A stretch of 11,213 nt of DNA from Actinomycetota bacterium (GCA_009699025.1 WLOZ01000032.1:1-11213); one strand, 5' to 3'. Positions 1-5,975 are shown, counted from the stretch's first letter. The notes: generated from the letters alone by a model not told the origin. Numbers and translations are program-made.

Positions 1-458
1 GCCTGGGTGGTGAGGTACCACACGGCGTCGAGGTTGAGCCGCGTCACGGCCCGGAAGCCGTTCATGCTGATGGACTCGGCGGGCGCCACGAACTGGCCGC
101 CGGCGTTGTTCACCAGCACGTCGAGGCCGCCAAGCCCCCCAGGCCCCCCAGGCCCCCCAGGCCCCCCTGCTTCCACGGGAGACAGCACCCGGTCAAGCAG
201 TGCGTCGACCTGCTCGACCTCGCGCACGTCTGCGGAAACGACGACCACCGGGTGAGCCGGGGAGTCGGCGAGCGCCGCTGTCTCAAGCAGCGCATCGTCA
301 CGGCGTCCGCTGATCGCGACGTGAGCGCCCGACCGGGCGAACAGCAGCGCCGTGGCACGACCGATACCGCTTCCTCCACCGGTGACCAGCACCCGGCGGC
401 CGGCGAAGGCGTCGCGCGCGAAGAGGGCCACCGCATCCGGAGACGAGGGCGCAGGCAT
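1..458 (-). CDS. Short-chain dehydrogenase/reductase, 3' end missing (enoyl-CoA reductase-like)
   Basis: NAD(P)H-dependent oxidoreductase of the SDR superfamily, truncated by the window edge after about 152 residues. The Rossmann cofactor loop TGGGSGIG is at residues 26-33. Strand 2 ends in SGRR (50-53), and the arginines suggest NADP(H). The acidic D77-V78 pair and the NNAGG motif (117-121) follow. The text after it (GGQF, then PAESIS) resembles peroxisomal trans-2-enoyl-CoA reductase and related acyl-CoA SDRs, so a fatty-acid role is likely but unproven. The catalytic Ser, Tyr and Lys lie outside the window. Residues 98-112 are a Gly-Gly-Pro/Gly-Gly-Leu run, an unusual insertion just before strand 4, encoded by a tandem repeat. 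The ATG at 458 is chosen because it precedes the cofactor loop by the usual distance. It has no Shine-Dalgarno but has TAGCCT six bases upstream. It lies 19 bases after dtxR on the same strand, so co-transcription is also possible. Confidence 0.9.
   Translation of the reverse strand, partial: MPAPSSPDAVALFARDAFAGRRVLVTGGGSGIGRATALLFARSGAHVAISGRRDDALLETAALADSPAHPVVVVSADVREVEQVDALLDRVLSPVEAGGPGGPGGPGGLGGLDVLVNNAGGQFVAPAESISMNGFRAVTRLNLDAVWYLTTQ
132..167 (-). repeat. 9-bp tandem repeat, four units, G-quadruplex-prone
   Basis: Four head-to-tail 9-base units fill 132-167. On the plus strand three read AGGCCCCCC and the first reads AAGCCCCCC. On the minus strand, which is the coding and mRNA strand of the dehydrogenase, this gives four runs of six G (135-140, 144-149, 153-158, 162-167) separated by exactly three bases each. 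That is a textbook G-quadruplex pattern, with an i-motif pattern on the other strand. Each unit is three codons, so gain or loss of units would keep the reading frame and only change the length of a Gly-Gly-Pro linker. Confidence 0.95.
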
Positions 459-464
459 AGCGAC

Positions 465-470
465 AGGCTA
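465..470 (-). promoter_or_regulatory. Possible -10 box for leaderless SDR transcript
   Basis: TAGCCT fits the actinobacterial -10 pattern TANNNT and ends six bases before the dehydrogenase ATG at 458. Transcription would then start at or next to the ATG, giving a leaderless mRNA, which fits the lack of a Shine-Dalgarno. It sits in the 19-base gap after dtxR, so the dehydrogenase may have its own promoter in addition to read-through. No -35 was recognised. Confidence 0.4.
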
Positions 471-477
471 GCCCGCG

Positions 478-1179
478 TCAGTCGGCATCGAGGCTGGGCT
501 GCCTCGCCGCACGCACCATCACATGTGCGGCGAGAGACAGGTTGAGCTCGGCGTACTCTCCGCCCGTGCCCACGATTACTCCCCCGCCCTCCGACGCCAG
601 CACCTTCACGGTCTCGCCCGGAAGAGCGCGCGCCGCAGCCAGACGCCTCATCACCTCAGGGTCGTCGTGCACGGTCTCACCGATGCGCCGGATGGTGACC
701 CACTCCGCCTGAGCGGTCCGGAAGTCGGAGAGCGGGCGCAGCCCCTCCTCCGCCTCAGGACCGGGCTCGTCGGGGAGTCCGGGGATCGGATTGCCGAATG
801 GCGACACCGAAGGGTGTCCGAGAATCTCGAGGATGCGACGCTCAACCGTGTCGCTCATGACATGCTCCCACCGACAGGCCTCAGCGTGAACCGTCGCGAG
901 GTCGAGGTGCAGCATTTCGACCAGCATGCACTCGGCCACACGATGCCTCCGCATCACCCGTGTGGCGAGGTCGAGGCCCACGTCGGTGAGTTCGAGATGC
1001 CTGTCGTCGCGCACGGTGATGAGGCCGTCGCGCTCCATGCGCGCCACAGTCTGAGAAACCGTGGGGCCGCTCTGCCCTAGGCGCTCGGCGATACGTGCCC
1101 GCATCGGCGCGATGCCCTCCTCCTGCAATTCGAACACCGTTCGCAGGTACATCTCGGTGGTGTCGATCAGGTCGCTCAC
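478..1179 (-). CDS. dtxR: Iron-dependent transcriptional repressor, DtxR/IdeR family
   Basis: Metal-activated DNA-binding repressor, expected to bind Fe(II) and shut off iron-uptake genes. From the GTG at 1179 the protein is 233 residues, close to DtxR (226). The N-terminal winged helix-turn-helix (about 1-73) includes SGPTVSQTVARMERDGL at 37-53, nearly identical to DtxR. The metal ligands fall at the DtxR numbers: M10, C102, E105 and H106 for the primary site, H79, E83 and H98 for the ancillary site. Met10/Cys102 points to iron rather than the MntR manganese type. A C-terminal SH3-like (FeoA) domain occupies about 155-226. There E168 matches the third-domain Glu ligand, but the Gln ligand appears to be H171. 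The frame is open upstream to an ATG at 1263, but the GTG at 1179 has GGAGGG eight bases before it and restores family numbering. It diverges from the photolyase across 105 bases. No clear iron box lies upstream, so autoregulation is not supported here. Confidence 0.95.
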   Translation of the reverse strand: MSDLIDTTEMYLRTVFELQEEGIAPMRARIAERLGQSGPTVSQTVARMERDGLITVRDDRHLELTDVGLDLATRVMRRHRVAECMLVEMLHLDLATVHAEACRWEHVMSDTVERRILEILGHPSVSPFGNPIPGLPDEPGPEAEEGLRPLSDFRTAQAEWVTIRRIGETVHDDPEVMRRLAAARALPGETVKVLASEGGGVIVGTGGEYAELNLSLAAHVMVRAARQPSLDAD

Positions 1180-1187
1180 GGGCGATT

Positions 1188-1193
1188 CCCTCC
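1188..1193 (-). promoter_or_regulatory. Shine-Dalgarno of dtxR, fixing the GTG start
   Basis: GGAGGG on the minus strand lies eight bases before the GTG at 1179. Together with the exact DtxR residue numbering that follows, it argues against the 28-residue Arg-rich extension that begins at the ATG at 1263. Confidence 0.85.
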
Positions 1194-1270
1194 GGCGGTT
1201 CCGGGAGCGACGCAGTCGGTCGTCCTCGGCAGGCACCCGAGCCAGCCGGGCGCGCGACCCCATTCTCCCC

Positions 1271-1276
1271 TAGGCT
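1271..1276 (+). promoter_or_regulatory. Possible -10 box for leaderless photolyase transcript
   Basis: TAGGCT fits TANNNT and ends eight bases before the photolyase ATG at 1285. No Shine-Dalgarno precedes that ATG, so transcription starting at or near the ATG is the simplest reading. No -35 was recognised. The box lies in the 105-base region shared with divergent dtxR. Confidence 0.45.
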
Positions 1277-1284
1277 GACGCGTC

Positions 1285-2685
1285 ATGCCCACAGTGCACT
1301 GGTTTCGGCGCGATCTCCGTCTGTGTGACAACCCGGCACTGCTCGCGGCCGTCGATCAGGCTAGGGCCGAGGGTGACGGGCAGGTGACCCCCCTCTTCGT
1401 GATCGATCCGGCACTGTGGGAGCCCGCGGGAGACGTGCGCCGGGCTGCCCTCGTGGCCTCACTCGCGTCGCTCTCGGACTCGCTCGGGGGTCAGCTTCTG
1501 GTTCGATCCGGACGCCCCGCCACGGTCGTCGCCGAGGTGGCACGCTCGGTGGGTGCGCGCGAGGTGCACGTCGCCTCAGACTTCGCGCCCTACGGATCAG
1601 CGCGTGACACACGTGTCGAGGCAGCCCTAGCTCAGGTCGGGGCTGAGCTCGTTCGCACCGGCTCGCCCTACGCCGTCGCGCCCGGACGCGTGCGTAAGGG
1701 TGACGGCACCCCCTACCGCGTCTATACGCCCTTCTACCGGGCGTGGCTGGCGCACGGCTGGCGCGCTCCGGCACTCGACTGCCCCAATGATGTCGAGTGG
1801 CGTAGCTCACCCGACAGCGAACTGCTACCGACGTCGCCCGAGCTCGGAGCCCTCGTGCTTCCGCCGGCGGGCGAGCCGGCCGCACTCGCGCGCTGGCATG
1901 CCTTCCGCGACGCTGCCCTCGCCAGCTACGACGAGCGGCGCGATCTGCCCGCCGTCGCAGGTACGTCCGGGCTCTCAGCCGCCCTGAAGTGGGGCGAGAT
2001 CCATCCCCGCACGCTGCTGCGCGACCTTGCCGACCAGCCCGATTCAGAGGGTGTCACCGTGTTCCGCAAGGAGATTGCGTGGCGCGAGTTCTACGCTGAC
2101 GTGCTGCTGCACCACCCGCGCAGCGTCAGCGAGAGCCTCGATCCGCGCTTCGCCGCAATGCAGCACGACGAGGGCGAGGTCGCTGATGCACGGTTTAACG
2201 CCTGGTGCCACGGACGCACGGGCTACCCGTTCGTCGACGCGGGCATGCGCCAACTGCTGGCCGAGGGCTGGATGCACAACCGGGTGCGCATGGTGGTGGC
2301 CTCGTTCCTCGTGAAGGACCTCCACCTGCCGTGGTGGCGGGGAGCCGAGTGGTTCATGCGCTGGCTTCGCGACGGTGACGTGGCCAGCAACCAGCACGGG
2401 TGGCAGTGGGCGGCGGGCTGCGGCACCGATGCGGCGCCGTACTTCCGCGTGTTTAATCCGGTGTCACAGGGCTTGCGCTTCGACCCGGCGGGCGATTATG
2501 TGCGCGCCTACATCCCCGAGCTGCGCCATCTGCCCGGCAGGTCGGCCCACGAGCCGTGGAGCGCGCAGGGGCAACTCGGCGAGCTCACCAGTGGCGAGGA
2601 GGGGTACCCCGCCCGAATCGTCGACCACGGGGTCGAGCGTGAGGAGTGCCTGCGTCGCTTCGCGAGCCTGCCACGTCGCACGTAG
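1285..2685 (+). CDS. phrB: Deoxyribodipyrimidine photolyase, class I cryptochrome/photolyase family
   Basis: Light-driven repair of UV-induced cyclobutane pyrimidine dimers using FADH-. The 466-residue protein matches E. coli PhrB (about 472) in length. An N-terminal alpha/beta antenna domain begins with VHWFRRDLRLCDNPAL. The helical FAD domain fills the C-terminal half, with GYPFVDAGMRQL, EGWMHNRVRM, and GTDAAPYFRVFNP. N369, four residues before W373, matches E. coli Asn378 facing FAD N5, which favours photolyase over cryptochrome. W373, W350, W375 and W266 match E. coli W382, W359, W384 and W277. The place of the outermost triad Trp (E. coli W306) seems to hold no Trp: the stretch is MQHDEGEVADARFNAW, whose final W307 matches W316. 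The antenna cofactor cannot be told from sequence. The gene lacks a Shine-Dalgarno and is probably leaderless. It is followed 21 bases later by parA on the same strand. Confidence 0.95.
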   Translation: MPTVHWFRRDLRLCDNPALLAAVDQARAEGDGQVTPLFVIDPALWEPAGDVRRAALVASLASLSDSLGGQLLVRSGRPATVVAEVARSVGAREVHVASDFAPYGSARDTRVEAALAQVGAELVRTGSPYAVAPGRVRKGDGTPYRVYTPFYRAWLAHGWRAPALDCPNDVEWRSSPDSELLPTSPELGALVLPPAGEPAALARWHAFRDAALASYDERRDLPAVAGTSGLSAALKWGEIHPRTLLRDLADQPDSEGVTVFRKEIAWREFYADVLLHHPRSVSESLDPRFAAMQHDEGEVADARFNAWCHGRTGYPFVDAGMRQLLAEGWMHNRVRMVVASFLVKDLHLPWWRGAEWFMRWLRDGDVASNQHGWQWAAGCGTDAAPYFRVFNPVSQGLRFDPAGDYVRAYIPELRHLPGRSAHEPWSAQGQLGELTSGEEGYPARIVDHGVEREECLRRFASLPRRT

Positions 2686-2694
2686 TGCCGATGC

Positions 2695-2700
2695 GACACT
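2695..2700 (+). promoter_or_regulatory. Weak possible -10 box before parA
   Basis: GACACT ends six bases before the parA ATG at 2707, the same spacing as the TAGNCT boxes before the SDR and aldehyde dehydrogenase genes. It lacks the first T of TANNNT. There is no Shine-Dalgarno before parA, so either this acts as a leaderless promoter or parA is translated from a photolyase read-through mRNA. Confidence 0.2.
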
Positions 2701-2706
2701 GAGCGC

Positions 2707-3525
2707 ATGACGCGCGTTGCGGTGATCTCGCTCAAGGGCGGCACCGGCAAGACCACGGTCTGCCTCGGACTCGCGGGTGCGGCAGCGGAGCGGGGCAGCC
2801 ATGTGCTGGTGGTCGACCTCGACCCGCAGGCCAACGCGTCTGCTGCGCTGGGGGTCACCGGCCCCCATCTCACCATCAGCGACGCACTCGCCGACGGTCG
2901 ACGCGGAATCGCTTCCGACGCCACCGTCGACTCCGGTTGGCCGACGCCACAGGGGGTCGGACTCGTGCGCGTTGTTCCGTCGGAGCGCTCTCTCGAGCAC
3001 CGAGCCACCACCGAGCCCGGCTCCCACTCGCGGCTGCACCGAGTAATCGACGGTGTGGCCGGCGACAACGACCTGGTGCTCATCGACTGTCCGCCCACGC
3101 TCGGCGAACTGACACGCAACGCGCTCGTTGCCGCCGACGTCGCCCTCATCGTCACCGATCCCTCGTACTTCGCCCTCTCAGGTGCGCAGCAGGCCGTCGA
3201 CGCGGTCGAAGTGGTGCGCTCCACGGCGAACCCTCACCTCGGGCTCGCAGGAATCGTGGTGAATCGGGTGCGGTCTCGGTCGGCGGAGCAGACCTTTCGG
3301 CTCGATGAGCTGCGCTTGACCTACCCCGACCTCCTGCTCGAACCCACGCTCTCCGAGCGCGTGGCCGTGCCAGCCAGCCAGGGAGCCGGCCTGCCCATCC
3401 AGTCGTGGGCCGGGTTGGGCGCGCGGGCCTTCGGCGCCGACCTCAGCATGCTGCTCGACTCCGTCTACGCGCGTATTGGCTCCTTGAAGCCCTCGCACGC
3501 AACCGTCACCGGGAGCTCCTCATGA
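2707..3525 (+). CDS. ParA/Soj-type Walker ATPase
   Basis: ATPase of the ParA/MinD group, which moves or positions DNA or protein cargo by ATP-dependent DNA binding. The protein is 272 residues. The deviant Walker A motif KGGTGKTT is at 10-17, with signature Lys10 and catalytic Lys15. Walker A' is VVDLDPQAN at 35-43, and the Walker B strand ends at D127 (LIDCPP). DPQAN places it with Soj-like ParAs rather than MinD. No helix-turn-helix precedes Walker A, unlike plasmid type Ia ParA. The ATG at 2707 puts the first strand directly before Walker A, as usual. Its TGA overlaps the ATG of the next gene (ATGA), so the two are translationally coupled and the small protein is its probable partner. There is no parB gene in the window, and this pair is probably not the main chromosomal parAB, which normally sits near the origin with rsmG. 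Cargo unknown. Confidence 0.9.
   Translation: MTRVAVISLKGGTGKTTVCLGLAGAAAERGSHVLVVDLDPQANASAALGVTGPHLTISDALADGRRGIASDATVDSGWPTPQGVGLVRVVPSERSLEHRATTEPGSHSRLHRVIDGVAGDNDLVLIDCPPTLGELTRNALVAADVALIVTDPSYFALSGAQQAVDAVEVVRSTANPHLGLAGIVVNRVRSRSAEQTFRLDELRLTYPDLLLEPTLSERVAVPASQGAGLPIQSWAGLGARAFGADLSMLLDSVYARIGSLKPSHATVTGSSS
3511..3519 (+). promoter_or_regulatory. Shine-Dalgarno of the small ParA-linked gene, inside a palindrome
   Basis: GGGAG (3511-3515) lies six bases before the ATG at 3522. It is part of an 8-base perfect palindrome, GGAGCTCC (3512-3519), within the last codons of parA. The palindrome could limit free initiation unless ribosomes arrive from parA, which would favour coupling; that part is inference. 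Confidence 0.6.
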
Positions 3526-3830
3526 CCAACCCTCCGCCGCGCCCAGCTCTGCGCAAGGCACCCGACGCGACGATCAGTCCGGCGGTCGCACTGGTCAGCC
3601 CTGCTGCCCCGGAATGGGTACCGCCGCCATCGAAGGGCGCCAAGGGCTCGAAAGGCACGAAGTCGAAAGGCATCACCCTGGGGCCTGTCCCGGCGGCCCA
3701 GAAATCGGTGACGTTCGAGATCACGATTCCCAAGCGGCTGCGCAAGCAGCTTGACCAGCGCTCTGAGGAGCTCGGTCGAAGCCGCGACGAGGTACTGACC
3801 ACACTGCTTGAGGCCTGGCTCGAGGGCTAG
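3522..3830 (+). CDS. Small ParA-linked protein with Lys-Gly linker and ribbon-helix-helix-like C-terminus
   Basis: A 102-residue protein of no family I recognise by name. The N-terminal part (about 1-37) is Pro/Ala-rich with a few basic residues (R7, R11, K12) and looks disordered. Residues 38-50 are a basic linker, KGAKGSKGTKSKG. Residues 62-69 look like a beta strand (SVTFEITI). A helix at about 71-84 (KRLRKQLDQRSEEL) and a second at 87-101 (SRDEVLTTLLEAWLE) follow, the strand-helix-helix order of ribbon-helix-helix (Arc/MetJ/CopG) DNA binders. The ATG at 3522 overlaps the parA TGA, with GGGAG six bases before it. By analogy with ParG and omega, which pair with ParA and use a flexible basic N-terminus to stimulate its ATPase, I infer a ParB-like DNA-binding partner. 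An upstream in-frame start inside parA is less likely because of the coupling and Shine-Dalgarno. Confidence 0.8.
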   Translation: MTNPPPRPALRKAPDATISPAVALVSPAAPEWVPPPSKGAKGSKGTKSKGITLGPVPAAQKSVTFEITIPKRLRKQLDQRSEELGRSRDEVLTTLLEAWLEG

Positions 3831-3834
3831 CGGT

Positions 3835-3844
3835 GGCGGCCGCC
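3835..3844. repeat. GC palindrome between converging genes
   Basis: GGCGGCCGCC is a perfect 10-base palindrome in the 20-base gap between the stop codon of the small ParA-linked gene (plus) and the stop of the MFS gene (minus). It has no loop and no T-run, so it is not a convincing intrinsic terminator. Confidence 0.3.
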
Positions 3845-3850
3845 GATCCG

Positions 3851-5101
3851 CTACGGAGTCGGATGGCGGGAGTCGTAGCGCAAGAATGAAGGGATGGCCA
3901 CCACGAGGGCGCCGGTGGCCACGATGCACGCGAGCCCACCGGAGACGACACTGAAGGTCTCACCGAAGACAGCCGCCACACCGCCACTCTCGACATCACC
4001 TAGTCTCGGGCCACCATTGACGACCACGCCGTAGATGCCGCCTAGCCTGCCTCGGTATTCGTCGGGTGAGGCGGCCTGAAGAATGGTGTTGCGGAAGATG
4101 GCACTGATCGTGTCGGCGCCTCCCGCGATCGCGAGCAGCAGCAGCGACAGAGGCAGCCACCGACTGAGGCCGAACGAGGCTATCGAGGCACCCCACACGA
4201 TGATCGCGATGATCACGGCCACCCCTTGGCGCCTCACGCCGCCCAGGGGTCCCGAGGCCACCGTGGCTACGACGCCACCCACCGCAATCGCCGCCGTGAG
4301 TAGACCCACGATCGTGGCGGGAGCGAGGCCCGACGTGCTGAACCACAGCGCCGCGATCGCAGGGAAGAGTGCTCGCGGCATTCCGAACACCATGGCAGCG
4401 AGGTCGACGTTGAACGACATCTGCAGGTTGCGCCGTCCCTTGAGGAACACGATGCCCTCCTTGACGCTGGCCCATCCAGCCCGCCTCGGCGCGGCCTCCA
4501 GAGGAGGCATCGGCCGCAGCCGCCACATCGCGTAGAGCATCACGGCGAACGCGACGAAGTCGACCGCGTACGCCCACGCGGCGTTTCCGGTAGCGCCGAT
4601 GACAAGGCCGCCGATGACGGGTCCGACCGTGGAGCCGATCGTGAACGCGAAGATTCCCAGAGCGTTGGCGGCCGGCAGCATGTCCGTGCCGATGATTCGC
4701 GGGATCATCGCGTTGCGCGCAGGGTTTCCGATAGCGAAGAGGCCCGATTGCAGCGCGACGAGGCCGTAGAGAAGCGCCACGTTGCCGAGACTGGCTGCCG
4801 CCTGCACCACGAAGGCCACGGAGCAGAGCATGAGACCGATGGCGGTCATCATGCCGATGGTGCGTCGGTCATGGCTGTCGCTCAGGGCGCCGCCGTAGAG
4901 CCCCAGCACAACGAGCGGTACCAGCTGAAAGAGCCCGACCAGCCCTACGGCTAGCGACGACCCGGTGATGGCGTACACCTGAATTCCCACAGCAACAGCG
5001 GTCATCTGCTGACCCATGAAGCTGAGGCCGAGGGCCGACCACAGCCTCCGGTACTCGGGGCTGACCCTCAACGGGGTGAGGTCGGCGAGCAGTCGCGGCA
5101 C
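3851..5101 (-). CDS. MFS transporter, EntS-like (PF05977-type) exporter
   Basis: Inner-membrane secondary transporter, 416 residues, with about 12 hydrophobic segments. The N-terminus (LLADLTPLRVSPEYRRLW) and the first helices (FMGQQMTAVAVGIQVYAITGS) match the branch that includes the enterobactin exporter EntS. The loop 2-3 motif GGALSDSHDRR is at 70-80. The C-terminal half carries the branch's typical stretch, with ASPDEYRGRLGGIYGVV and then GPRLGDVESG. Substrate cannot be told: this branch includes siderophore and drug exporters. The frame opens further upstream to a TTG at 5152, but the GTG at 5101 has GGGAGG eight bases before it and gives the expected N-terminus, so I chose it. It follows pdxH by 105 bases on the same strand, with inverted repeats in the gap, so it may be co-transcribed or separately controlled. 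It converges with the parA pair. Confidence 0.9.
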   Translation of the reverse strand: MPRLLADLTPLRVSPEYRRLWSALGLSFMGQQMTAVAVGIQVYAITGSSLAVGLVGLFQLVPLVVLGLYGGALSDSHDRRTIGMMTAIGLMLCSVAFVVQAAASLGNVALLYGLVALQSGLFAIGNPARNAMIPRIIGTDMLPAANALGIFAFTIGSTVGPVIGGLVIGATGNAAWAYAVDFVAFAVMLYAMWRLRPMPPLEAAPRRAGWASVKEGIVFLKGRRNLQMSFNVDLAAMVFGMPRALFPAIAALWFSTSGLAPATIVGLLTAAIAVGGVVATVASGPLGGVRRQGVAVIIAIIVWGASIASFGLSRWLPLSLLLLAIAGGADTISAIFRNTILQAASPDEYRGRLGGIYGVVVNGGPRLGDVESGGVAAVFGETFSVVSGGLACIVATGALVVAIPSFLRYDSRHPTP

Positions 5102-5109
5102 GAGCACAC

Positions 5110-5115
5110 CCTCCC
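5110..5115 (-). promoter_or_regulatory. Shine-Dalgarno of the EntS-like MFS gene
   Basis: GGGAGG on the minus strand lies eight bases before the GTG at 5101. It is only two bases from the alternative GTG at 5107, so it decides the start at 5101. Confidence 0.7.
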
Positions 5116-5173
5116 ACGCGCGCGTGCCGCGGCGACCTTCACGGAGTGGCAACGATGAGGCCCGCAGTGGGGC

Positions 5174-5211
5174 AGGTGCGGCCCCTCACCTAGAAGTGGG
5201 GGTGTTCTAGG
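5174..5211. repeat. Two overlapping inverted repeats between pdxH and the MFS gene
   Basis: CCTAGAA (5189-5195) and TTCTAGG (5205-5211) form perfect 7-base arms around a 9-base C/G-rich spacer and include the pdxH stop codon. AGGTG (5174-5178) and CACCT (5187-5191) form a second pair with an 8-base loop. The two share 5189-5191, so in RNA only one could form fully. No T-run follows. The element could be an operator, a weak terminator or an attenuator ahead of the MFS gene; sequence alone does not decide. Confidence 0.5.
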
Positions 5212-5902
5212 GGGAGAGCCGCTCAATGCGCCAGAGGGAGTCGTCATCGAGTCGAGCACCACCGGAGTCGAGCGTGAGGGGCGCACTATCGCGCACGAAG
5301 CGCAATCGATCGTGCAGGCGCGAGGCTCGCCCCTGCCAGAACTCCACCGACGTGGGGCAGATCAGGAACCCTCCCCAGTGGTCGGGCAGGGGGATGTCCT
5401 CTGGCTCGGGCCAGCGAGACTCGAGCTCGCCATAGGCGGCGTCGAGCGGCTCACGGCCCTCAATGACCTCCGACTGTCGCGAGGCCCACGCGCCTAATCG
5501 CGAGCCTCGCGGCCGCGAGACGAAGTACTCGGCTGTCTCGTCACGGGGTACTGCCACCACGGGCCCGCTCACGATCACCTGCCGCGACATCGCGAACCAC
5601 GGGAACACCGCCGAGGCGGCGGGAACGGTGTCGAGGTCACGGCCCTTGCGTGATCGGAGGTTGGTATAGAAGGCGAACCCTCTCGTGTCGGCCGCCTTGA
5701 GCAGTACGGTACGAACAGAGGGCACAGCGCCATCGGTGGTGCCGAGCACCATCGCGTTCGGCTCGGGGAGATGGGCTGCGATCGCATCATCGAGCCAGGA
5801 GCTGAACTGGGCCAGGGGCGCGCCCTCGAGGTCGCCCTCATTGAGAGCGTCGTCGCCGTACCCCACGCGCATCGCGTGCAGGCCCTTCGAGTGAGTGGCC
5901 AT
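5207..5902 (-). CDS. pdxH: Pyridoxine/pyridoxamine 5'-phosphate oxidase
   Basis: FMN enzyme that oxidises pyridoxine or pyridoxamine phosphate to pyridoxal phosphate in the PLP salvage pathway, in the cytoplasm. The protein is 231 residues, the normal family size. Near the N-terminus an L-x-E-x-DL pattern (20-25) and QFSSWL (32-37) match the family opening. The FMN-binding core is SVRTVLLK (62-69) and GFAFYTNLRSRKG (75-87). The C-terminus ends WRIERLSP, the typical PdxH ending, so the gene is complete. The ATG at 5902 has AGGGAAGG six bases before it. A GTG six bases upstream (5908) is too close to that Shine-Dalgarno, and the internal ATG at 5872 is possible but less well served. One TTA leucine codon (5495-5497) is present. 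It diverges from the aldehyde dehydrogenase gene. Its product is the cofactor of SerC, encoded about 3 kb away on the other strand. Confidence 0.97.
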   Translation of the reverse strand: MATHSKGLHAMRVGYGDDALNEGDLEGAPLAQFSSWLDDAIAAHLPEPNAMVLGTTDGAVPSVRTVLLKAADTRGFAFYTNLRSRKGRDLDTVPAASAVFPWFAMSRQVIVSGPVVAVPRDETAEYFVSRPRGSRLGAWASRQSEVIEGREPLDAAYGELESRWPEPEDIPLPDHWGGFLICPTSVEFWQGRASRLHDRLRFVRDSAPLTLDSGGARLDDDSLWRIERLSP

Positions 5903-5925
5903 GGGCACCTTCCCTCAGTCGCGAT

Positions 5926-5939
5926 GGCCGGTATCGGCC
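5926..5939. repeat. Short inverted repeat in the pdxH leader
   Basis: GGCCG, a 4-base spacer (gtat) and CGGCC form a perfect small palindromic element 24 bases upstream of the pdxH ATG, in the divergent region shared with the aldehyde dehydrogenase gene. It could be an operator or a leader hairpin. Short GC palindromes arise by chance at this base composition. Confidence 0.25.
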
Positions 5940-5959
5940 TCACTTCGCCATCGGCACGA

Positions 5960-5965
5960 CAGTAG
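5960..5965 (-). promoter_or_regulatory. Possible -10 box for pdxH
   Basis: TACTGT on the minus strand fits TANNNT and would give a leader of roughly 50 bases before the pdxH ATG at 5902, in keeping with pdxH having a Shine-Dalgarno. It lies only ten bases from the putative aldehyde dehydrogenase -10 on the other strand, so the two promoters would compete for polymerase. No -35 was recognised. Confidence 0.25.
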
Positions 5966-5975
5966 CCGCCTCGCG

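Noticed and set aside
1180..1263. 28-residue N-terminal extension of dtxR starting at an ATG at 1263
   Set aside because: The GTG at 1179 has a strong Shine-Dalgarno and restores exact DtxR residue numbering. The extension is Arg-rich and not seen in DtxR or IdeR.
1265..1283. Possible iron box between dtxR and the photolyase gene
   Set aside because: Only the central TAGGCTGA resembles the consensus, and it is better explained as a -10 box.
2686..3850. Search for a parS site or iteron array around parA
   Set aside because: No match to the canonical ParB parS palindrome and no repeated short motif seen. The GGCGGCCGCC palindrome at 3835-3844 is a single copy.
3965..4577. Minus-strand open frame of 193 codons inside the EntS-like MFS gene (3996-4577)
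   Set aside because: It is a frame-shifted shadow of the transporter with basic low-complexity composition and no hydrophobic segments.
5175..5195. Possible DtxR/IdeR iron box upstream of the EntS-like MFS gene
   Set aside because: One half, CTAGGTGAG, resembles the left half of the iron-box consensus (7 of 9), but the right half does not match; about 9 of 19 overall by hand.
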